64,000 bases of DNA from Pseudopyrenochaeta lycopersici (Eukaryota > Ascomycota > Dothideomycetes > Pleosporales > Pseudopyrenochaetaceae). The notes beneath the pieces are model-generated. The model had not been told where the DNA came from, made no database searches, and was given only the letters and a program-made list of their open reading frames with translations. Positions 55,724-64,000 of this stretch are shown piece after piece. Each line of letters starts with the position of its first letter. Within the stretch, counting starts at the first letter, position 1. Position numbers and translations under genes: made by a program. The DNA is taken from positions 1 to 64,000 of the forward strand of contig NHZP01000050.1 of NCBI GenBank assembly GCA_003313425.1, read 5' to 3'.

Positions 55724-57556
55724 GCTGTCGACCATGTGTTGCGCTGAATCCAATGATACCCTAAGATTTCCTTACCTGTAACAATGTTCCGGGTCAAATT
55801 GAACCTTCGAAGCGCGGCGTTTATGTTATGCTTTGGAGATATACCCCTTGGATAAAACCCTGGCACGATTCTCTTGTTCCGAGTCCAAGTAACGCTACGT
55901 AATGAAGATAATTTTACACCTACCACATGCTGTTGATTCGCTGTGATACCCGACATTAGTTCAAGGTGCTGATACGTGATCATAGCCGCATTCGCAGTCT
56001 CGCCCCGACAACCGATGGAGAAGTCGCAATGGGCACTACTGCTAGCGCTGCATACGCCCCGCGTTTTCTGGCTGCCCACGCTTTCAACACAAGTCCCGCA
56101 GTCCCCACACATCACACCATCACTGTTTGGTCAAGACGGGTCGGAGATGCAATACCACCCTCGCCAAGCTCTTCAACAACTCACTTGCGACGGCCACATT
56201 GCCACATTGCCACATGCCCAGTTCACTACTACTGTCAGCCGTAATGCAATGTTATATAGTTACGCGATGATCCATCTGCCTCATGAGGCGGCTTCCTGCC
56301 TCACGCATTTGTTTGCCGATGCAAGGAGCATGTCATAGCTCCCGCCCGTTGCTGATGGGCCCCCGAAATGAGTGGCAGCCATTGAGTGGGGCGTTCATCG
56401 TTCCTGTCGGCAGAACATTCTACTGGCTCGCGGCATCTTCTGTGAGACGCCTTCACTGCATGATTCCAGAAACATGGGGTGAGAGTGTTGGAACTATATG
56501 GAGCGGCCATTCCGTGAGGACCGGTTAATTGCCCTGCAGGAGCCGCTAGCTTATCCCAGTACCGATCTCACGTCGCACTCTACCTTTCTCGCTTGGACAG
56601 CCTCGTCCGGTCGGAGCAATCCTGCAGCTTGTTTATTTGAACGACATTGGCGAGCACAGGCTGGATCCTGCTTTCTACAAAAAGGCAAGTAGGCAAGGCG
56701 CCTGTAGATATGAGCGTGATCAAAATCCAAGATACCCTCGCCGCTGACGATGCAAGTCCGAGGCACGGTTCGATGTGAAGCTTGGAACCCCGCTTGGTGC
56801 TTCGGCAGCTTGTTCGCAACCGACTGCCGCGCTAGAAGTTTATCTCCTCTCCCCATGGCCTCTGGGCCGCTATGGCGCAAAGCTTACAACGGTGTGCGGC
56901 TCGGTGCTCCATGTCCAGCCTTGACGCAGCGTAAGAGCCACAAAAGTCCTGTTCCGACCGTGAGGTTTCTTGGAACATGGCTCGACAGCTACCCCTGTCC
57001 TGAATTGCCATCTATCCGAATCGAGGATCCAAGCCTGCAGCATCATCAACACTCGTTTCGTTGATTGTTGAGTTCCTGGCGCTCGGTTCTGGTCGCAACA
57101 TGATGATCTAACCTGTGGAGACGAATAATGCCCTGAGCCATGGCTTTTGGACTACTACTTCGCATTGCAACATGCAAAAACCAAGCGTTGATACGACGCT
57201 TCAAAGGATAATGAACACCTCCAAACCCACTTTTATCGCAAGCGTTGGCGTTTCTCGGGTCATTGATGCTGATGATCGGTAGGATGACAACCCGGTTATT
57301 GGAGGACTAAACGTCCATTTAACCGGGTGCCAAGCTTCGCCCCAGACGCGCCCAGACGCTTAACTAATATAAGGTACTGATTCGGTATTACCGGGCGCTG
57401 TCTCCGTCTCAGCCTATACTGACATCGGAGTGTCTGGGGAAAAGAGCCGGGGGGAGTAGGGTTGATCCACTGCAACTTTGGGGTATAAGGGTCAAGGTAG
57501 ACCTGTATTTGGTTCCAAACTTTCAAGCAAGCTCGAACGCTGCCAACATCGTCATC
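55724..57556. other. Long intergenic region, no supported gene
   Basis: 1.8 kb between MARVEL and MFS genes. Overlapping frames of up to 188 codons on both strands have no conserved motif or splice support. A short GCCACATT tandem repeat lies at 56,189-56,217. Decayed coding material around 56,550-57,060 is possible. Confidence 0.4.
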
Positions 57557-59393
57557 ATGGGTATCTTCAATGCTCAAAATGGTACTTCCGATCCCATCAT
57601 CACGCGCATGGTGGCGGACGACAAGGTGCCATGGTACAAAAAGCGCAATCTAAGACTGCTCTACGTTTGGCTTTTCTGCTGTTGTATGGGTGTTGAGATT
57701 ACCTCCGGCTTCGACTCTCAGCTCATCGGCACACTCCAGTTCTCCGGTCCTTTCAACAAGTGTACGATCTCCGCTGTGCATATGCATTCACGCGCAAACT
57801 AACAAGACTAGATTTTGGTGAGGGTTACATAGGAAAGGATGGCAAGGCTGGCATCAAGCCCAGTGTTATTGGTATCATGTCGTCTTGCTACCAACTCGGC
57901 TCGATTCTTGCCGTCCCGATCGCTCCCTATTTGAACCAGAAATTCGGCAGGCGTTTCTCTATCTTGCTTGGATCTGCGATTATGGTAGTCGGAGCCCTGT
58001 TGCAAGGTTTTGCTCAGCACAGTATGTTCATGAAGTCTCTTACAGATCAAGTGGCGGTGGTTCTGACAATTACTTCCAGTTGGCATGTATATTGTTGCAC
58101 GCATGTTGCTTGGTGTCGGCATCTTGTTCTGTATTATTTCCGGCTCAGCTTTGATCGGAGAGCTCGGTTATCCTAAGGAGCGACCTTTCTTGACCTCGCT
58201 GTTCAACGCTTCCTACTTCATTGGATCCATCTTGGCTGCGGCCATCTCAATTCGCACAACAGGAATTGCAGGGAACTGGAGCTGGCGTGTACCATCTCTG
58301 CTGCAGATCTGCCCTTCTCTCTTGCAGATTTGCACAGTATAGTAAGCATGCCAATCAAAAGACCCAGGCACAGAGACTGACATTCTTGTAGCATGTTGCC
58401 AGAAAGCCCTCGTTGGCTCGTCAGTAAAGATCGCGATGACGAGGCTTACGCAGTTCTCGTCAAGTACCACGCTGAAGGCGACGCCAACTCTGTTCTCGTA
58501 CAAGCTGAGATGGCCCAGATCCGATCGACCATCAAGCTCGAAATGGAACACTCGAAGCAGTCATGGATGGACATGTTCCGAACTCCCGGTATGCGACGAC
58601 GTGTGCTCATCTCCTGCTTCCTCGGCCTCTTCACCCAGATGAGCGGAAACACTCTTCTGTCCTACTACCAGAATTTGCTCTTCACCCTGATGGGATATAC
58701 TTCTTCGTACGCAAAGACCAGGATCAACATTGCCAATCAATGCTGGGGACTGATTAATGGTGTGATCATCGCCCTTACGGTTACGAGGTTCCGCCGCCGA
58801 TGGATGTTTATGCTTTCCGCTGGATCGATGACCATGGTCTTCATGGCTATGACCATTTGCTTCCAACGCCTCCAACATGCGAAGGCTATGGGAACCAAGA
58901 ACCAGTCAGCACAAATTGCTGCTTTGTTCTTTTACTTCGCCTACTCACCTTGCTACAATATCGGAAACAACTCCCTCACGTACACCTACCTCGTCGAATT
59001 GTTCCCATACGCCCAGCGAACCATGGGTATCGGTATCGAGCAGATCTTCGGCAAGCTGGCAGGCTTCTTTTCCATCTATGTCAACCCCATCGCTCTCGAT
59101 GCTATCGAATGGAAGTACCTTGCTATCTACTGCGGATGGATCACCTTTGAGTTTTCCTTCGTGTACTTCATGTACCCTGAGACATACAACCGCACGCTTG
59201 AGGAACTTGCTTTCTGTAAGTTTTACCAAAAGTATGAGAACGAGCCTATGCTAACTACAGAACAGTGTTCGAAGACAAGGCGCTCGCCGATGAGGCAGTT
59301 AAGGCTGTCGAAAAGCAGGTCCATGGAGTTCATGATGATGGAATTACTGAACATGGAAAGATCGAGACCACAACCATCGAGCGCGCTGCATAG
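57557..59393 (+). CDS. MFS sugar transporter (hexose/lactose permease type), five exons
   Basis: Exons 57,557-57,761, 57,812-58,021, 58,080-58,341, 58,392-59,215 and 59,266-59,393 give 542 aa. All four introns (50, 58, 50 and 50 bp) have GTAxGN-type donors and AG acceptors and keep the frame. Family signatures are visible: GFDSQLIGTLQ in TM1, KFGRRFS after TM2, the PESPRWL motif before the central loop, and YNRTLEELAFLFEDKAL at the C-terminus. Twelve hydrophobic segments are expected. It would import sugars across the plasma membrane by proton symport. The start at 57,557 is preferred over in-frame 57,509. Intact. Confidence 0.92.
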
Positions 59394-61470
59394 ATTTCTC
59401 AGAGTACGAAATGTAGACAGGCTAAACTACTAGGGTACGATACAGCGGTGGATATCTGACAGCTGAGCTCCGATAGTCCAGCATCATGACTCTCGTTTGG
59501 TTTGCCAAGGAATAAATCATGGTTCCCACCTTGCACTATATTTGCTCCCACGTGCGACTTTTCTCTTCTGCGCCAGCTGACCCTAACTCAAGAAACAGTC
59601 TCCCTAACACAAGCACTACGTTCATACCAAGATTATATTCTCGTATCACTAAACATCCTTCCGAACCGCCACATCAATCCCTCCGGCCCGCCACCCCGTA
59701 CCAAGCTTCCGCCACGCCCGCCACGTCCACGAAAAAAAGCCCTCCGCCCCGCTTCGCCAATACTCTTCTACCAATGCCCACTTTGGTCAACGTCTCGCTG
59801 GCCTTTGCTCCGAAACACGATTTCTTTACCTTGCAAGCTTTTTAATCGACGCTTGATGTTGCGATCTCGGCATCGGTACTTTTCCGTTCCGACATGCTCC
59901 CGAGTCATGTACCGAGGATGCGAAAGTAGCGTGAAGGCTTGCTTTTGCGGGTATAGTGCGTTGTAGCGGGTTAGAAGGGTTGGATACTTGGCGGACCTAC
60001 ACGAGCTTCATGATTCCGATATGTTGTGTGTATGAACAAGGAAACTAACTCGACAGGGCTTTCCAGATGGGTCGTTGATGCGCTCCATGAGATGAAACGC
60101 TGCAATATTGGATTCGGGGAATCTGTATAAAGATGTTGATATGCGCATTCCTCAATCTGTTCTTTCATGCTTTAGATGAGATATATGGCTGAAACTTTGC
60201 GATTGCCACCACGATTGCCACCGTGATTGCCACCGTGATTGCCACCGTGATTGCCACCGTGATTGCCGCTAATTATCGAGGACATGATCATGCAGTCGTA
60301 GTCTTTGGTCATCCTGGGTATCAACAATACATCATCTAAAATGTATGCCCGGTCGTTAGGGCGTGGCAGAAAGTAGCGTACGACACCGAGGTCGGTTTCT
60401 CATCGTCTACGTTTAAGAAAGTGGCCGTGCCTGCATCATCCTACATAGGTAACCATCATAATCTTCTGCTACGCCCTGGTGCGTTGCGATACTTGTTCTC
60501 ATTAACATGTCCACTACTGTGTCATCCGCTGCGCTCCGTTCGATAGTGCCTTACTAAGCGTTGCCGTGAAGTTTGTAGCCATGATATACAAGAAACAGCT
60601 GTATTCCATCAACTTTGTCTGGAGATGGGAGTAAGCTAAGAGGCTGCGAGGCACAAGTAGAATGAGCAGCGGAGGGAGATACTTCAAGAAAAGGTAGACA
60701 AAGTTGGAAGCACAGAGACTTTAAGTGAATAGTATCAGATGATGGGATATAGGAGCGACATGAAGTGTTTGAATGCTTTGAAGTCCCTACAGCATGTAAT
60801 TATTGTTGGTGAAAAGCAGAACTCAAGAATATCGTAGAGTGGGATTTGCGAGAAATCAAAGTCTTTTGTCAAGTTCTTTAGTTGTACATGGAATGGCTTG
60901 AATGCACTCGCACAGTTAGATTTGCTTAGAATTAGTTAATGGATTTCAATAAAGGCTATTTAATCAAAGCAATTAAACGATCGTTACTGACACTTCTTGA
61001 GGCGTTCTGGAACACTACTCTTTATTTAGGAAGTCACGGCGATACGTTCTTCGCAGTCTCTTAGAACCAAATACATAAGTCAAGCTAAAGTTGCCTCGCA
61101 GTAGTCGACCCATGGGGCACGTGCCAACACAGAGGTCAACTTCGGCCAGCGGGCATATACACCAAGCTATCTATACATTTTATTGATGATATCAAAGTGT
61201 CGCTTTCACTGAGCGGTCGCTGCAGATTGGAGCCACTACAATTATAGCTTTCACCGGAAGACTGAAAACATTACCTCTCGTATCATGTCATACCGTAAAC
61301 CGCAAGGTTAGGCGGTCCCGGTTCTTGCGCTCTGTGAGGCTTTCACCGATTCATACTGTCCTGCCACTGTCCCAACGCCGTACGAAAGCTCATACAGTTT
61401 GGCAACCATTGCATTCGCGGGTACGCCAATTGCATGGAGCACATATTACTCTTTCGTAGTCTTCCGGAAG
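59394..61470. other. Long intergenic region with a 12-bp tandem repeat
   Basis: 2.1 kb. At about 60,199-60,268 the unit GATTGCCACCGT is repeated 5-6 times. Frames at 59,502-59,966 are Pro/Thr-rich and lack a family motif. The rest is non-coding as far as I can see. Confidence 0.45.
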
Positions 61471-63210
61471 TCACTTACGAGCTTTGGGCTTTGAAGATCT
61501 CATTATCAGATCAAGAAATCGGCCACCCCAGCCTGCAACCACTGCAACCATCATTATAACCAGTGGAACCGACACCACCCAGAAGATCCAAAACTGATCA
61601 TCACCTGGCTTATACCCATCTGACATACCAAAAATTGAAGCGATGAACGTACTCGGGAATACTACTGCGGCAAAGATTGCAAGACGCAAGTTGAAAGTGC
61701 TGTCATCTAGGCTCTTCGCCGCACTACGCATGTTAACGATCTCGTCTGCAGTCGAGGCAAGTGCTTCGGCGCGCGTTTTGTAGAGCCTTAGGCGAGCTAG
61801 TAGGGATTTAAAGTCAATAGTCGCATCTCGAAGGGTTGACGGGAGACTGTCAATGTAGCTGTCGTGTGGGTTCAGTCTTTCCAGCGCGAGATCGAGGTCA
61901 TCTTCGAAGAAGGCTAAGCGACGTCGGAATATGTTTAAGTTCCAGATAGCCTGGTATAATTTGGAGATTTTATTCTTCCAGACTTTATCACTGGTGGCGA
62001 AGAGTTCGCTTACAAACCGTTCTGGGAGTCTTTCCTCGTCTGCAACAAATTCGCCTTGGTTGAGGGTTAATAGAACAAGCTCAAGCAGGTTGGTCCAATG
62101 GTAGGCGACGATCTTCAGAACGTAGCCCATGGAGTTGCAGGGGTTCTCTATTGCATGTTTTATCATGTCATCGTTATCTTTTTGTGTCCAATATAAAATA
62201 ATTTCATCGAACAACGATTGCTTCTTGCGGTATACGGGTCTACCGGTGCCGGAACCAGCTGCAGTGAATTTGATAGCTTGCTCAACAGCTATAGGATCTG
62301 GGTAACCGAAGCGGAACGGTTTACTAGATTGTAACGCTGCTGCGTAGTGCATCTCTTTTTGATTTGCGCCCAACTCCTTCTTGAGGACGCGATAGGTGAC
62401 TATCCCCCCCTTTGAGTCACGGACGATTGGATCTTTATATGCGTCAACTGGGGGATCCACTAAGAGTAAGGCTACACTAGATCAGCATCCCTCTACGCTG
62501 ATTGAAGTGGACGAGACTTTACCATTCCACCCATTCGCAGCAGATCCGGGTTTATCGACCCAGAAAGACGTACAACGTCTTACAAGTGCAACATTTTCAG
62601 ACATGTTTACCCTACCTCCCTCGACAGGAAACCAGGGATCAATCTTCCTCCTGTTAATAGCAAATGTCCATTGCCAATCTTTCAGTGCCTCCTGGAAGCT
62701 CCTTAATTCTGGGTACCGCACACTGAACGATTTCAATGGATTGTTGAGCGATGGGAGTGTACGCTGCCCAATTGTGCCCGTATTTGAGAATCTCCAGGAA
62801 TTTATTTGAGCAGCAAAAACAAGTGGGTCGATGTGGAGATGCTTTCCAAGAAGGTCAACGTATTCTGGCGCCAAGTCTTCGAGGATATATAGTCGATGCA
62901 TGCAGTCGTCATCCACTGGGTCCCCGGCTATTGGGTTATGCTTCTCAAGATAGTTTCGCAAGCTGACTTCATCATTAAAATATTCTTTGCGGACCCAAGC
63001 ATCTTTCGTAGCCGTGCGAAATTCCAGAGCGCAACATCGACCAGGCGGGCTGCCGTTTCCAACTCCGTGACGTTCAACGAATTGCCTGCCCTCCTCTTGC
63101 GTATTGAGAAGCCTGTGGGCGAGAATACCGAGCGCTGGGTAGCTGAATTTCAGCTTGTCCACCTGGCTAAGGTATGGGTACACTCTCGGTTCCGCAGCCT
63201 TTTGGCTCAT
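61471..63210 (-). pseudogene. CorA-like membrane protein with an in-frame TGA
   Basis: One frame of about 579 codons from ATG at 63,210. TGA at 62,484-62,482 (codon 243) splits it, but VDPPVDAYKDP and the rest follow in the same frame; no intron fits the phase. The C-terminus has two membrane helices, LAIFAAVVFPSTFIASIFGMSD and FWIFWVVSVPLVIMMVAVVAGW. GMS replaces the GMN selectivity motif of CorA magnesium channels, as often in the divergent fungal relatives. The N-terminal half has the WRFSNTGTIGQRTLPS region of that family. It is probably inactivated, unless the stop is read through or is a base error. Confidence 0.7.
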
Positions 63211-63544
63211 CTCGATTGCAAAGTGTGTGGTGTGGAAGCTGGGTTACAGGCCAAGCACTGCGCCATGCCGTGGTATAGGCGCCTGTTGACCCCGCTTGCT
63301 GACCTGCATCGCTTAAGCCGCCCACCCCTGCTGGTGGCCTTGCGAGATGCCTATCCGCAGATCTGCTATTGATATTGGATGTATTGATGGGCCAAGCCGT
63401 GTTTGGATTGATTCACTTATAGTTCAAAGACACCACTTGTTGTCGTGATTCTTATGATAGTTGTGGACATATGAACCCTAGCATATGTTAAAAGCTTTGA
63501 GTTTTGATGCTTCGACGGGTTAGATGGTAGGGAAGCTCAGCACG
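63211..63544. other. Intergenic, no gene recognised
   Basis: 330 bp upstream of the CorA-like gene. A plus-strand frame through it is antisense. No other signal. Confidence 0.35.
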
Positions 63545-64000
63545 GTACTTTACGGCCACTGGGGCTTTACGGCCACCCCACCAAAATTGCTAACACTCAA
63601 ACAAATCGAGATATCTCAGCACTGTGTTTCAAAATAAGCGCGCGTAAGGAGTCTATATAAAAAGCACTTACTAATCTTAAATCTAGCGTTTCTACTAGCC
63701 TAAGGTAAGATGTAAAAGCGTACAGCATCTCTTAAACAACCCTATAAAAGCGATAAGCTAGTGCTTAACACACGCGATTACTTACATCCGCTAGCAGAGA
63801 TCGACTCTAGGGTAAGAGGAATTTCTAGCTAACTAGGTCCTTAATAAAAACTTAAAAGCCTGCTCTCCTAATTATACGCGCGCGCATAGGATGGCTACTT
63901 GGGTTCCACGTCAAGGGTGAATCTCGTATCTTGACTAGAGGTATTGCAAGCTCCACAACTTTCACTCTGGCAGTTTGCCTACTCACAAGCACCAGTATCG
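63545..64000 (+). mobile_element. Left end of a pogo/Fot1-like DNA transposon, partial and RIPed
   Basis: A terminal-repeat-like sequence around 63,547-63,580 contains two copies of CTTTACGGCCAC. From about 63,635 the plus strand reads as a Psq-type helix-turn-helix of pogo transposases (REESIQKALTNLKSSVSTSLR, then YSIS-TTL-KR-ASA-HTR) with RIP-type stops. Composition is RIP-like from 63,640 to 63,890 and normal afterwards. The rest lies outside the window. Confidence 0.5.

Noticed and set aside
55549..56115. 188-codon minus ORF overlapping the MARVEL gene end
   Set aside because: No domain, overlaps real exons antisense, and has no splice or start support.
56551..56880. 109-codon minus ORF with a DFDHAH stretch suggesting a phosphotransferase
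   Set aside because: The surrounding kinase-like motifs are absent and the neighbouring frames do not extend the similarity.
62440..62490. Short intron (GTAGAG...TTAG) that would remove the TGA in the CorA-like gene
   Set aside because: It would be only about 37 bp and would join the exons out of frame.

Overview
The window looks like a chromosome segment from a filamentous ascomycete (Pezizomycotina, perhaps Dothideomycetes; the class is a guess). Genes are split by short introns of 48-145 bp with GTRNGT donors, CTRAY branch sites and NAG acceptors. Two dispersed 5S rRNA genes are present. Repeats show the signature of repeat-induced point mutation (RIP): CpA and TpG are depleted, TpA is in excess, and most stops are TAG or TAA. 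Many accessory genes belong to fungal families known from non-self recognition loci.

Layout. 1-16,075 is an AT-rich, RIP-degraded transposon nest. It starts with the chromodomain tail of one Ty3/gypsy element and a pair of inverted LTR-like arms. A 13.65-kb minus-strand Ty3/gypsy element with 258-bp LTRs follows, carrying two younger solo-LTR-like insertions with target duplications. 16,076-24,544 is bracketed by two identical 5S genes. It holds a DUF7708-type gene with one nonsense codon, a four-exon C2H2 gene, a coiled-coil gene and an AAA+ ATPase. 24,545-27,900 contains a small HExxH gene and a pogo transposase relic. 27,900-33,241 is conventional: an MDR oxidoreductase, an NTF2/SnoaL-like protein and secreted dipeptidyl peptidase IV. 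A RIP-mutated Tc1/mariner element (34,211-35,515) follows, then an SGNH-type hydrolase. 37,954-46,725 is accessory again: a HET-TPR-repeat protein, an LRR-like relic, a protein kinase, a TPR fragment fused to a non-LTR retrotransposon fragment, and a broken GT2 glycosyltransferase.

47,358-50,718 encodes valyl-tRNA synthetase, apparently with a non-AUG mitochondrial extension. A self-nested MITE comes next. It is followed by a 5'-truncated M28 peptidase with missing catalytic residues, a DUF6594 tail, a MARVEL gene, a five-exon sugar transporter, a CorA-like gene with an in-frame TGA, and the start of another pogo-like element at the right edge.

How it fits together. Housekeeping and metabolic genes (DPP4, ValRS, MARVEL, MFS, MDR) are intact. 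Between them lie fast-evolving recognition-type genes (HET, DUF7708, kinase, TPR, CorA-like, DUF6594), many of them broken. The best candidate for a new system is the HET-TPR protein with about 16 short repeats, with a kinase gene close by in the opposite orientation. All assignments come from reading the sequence; no database search was run.
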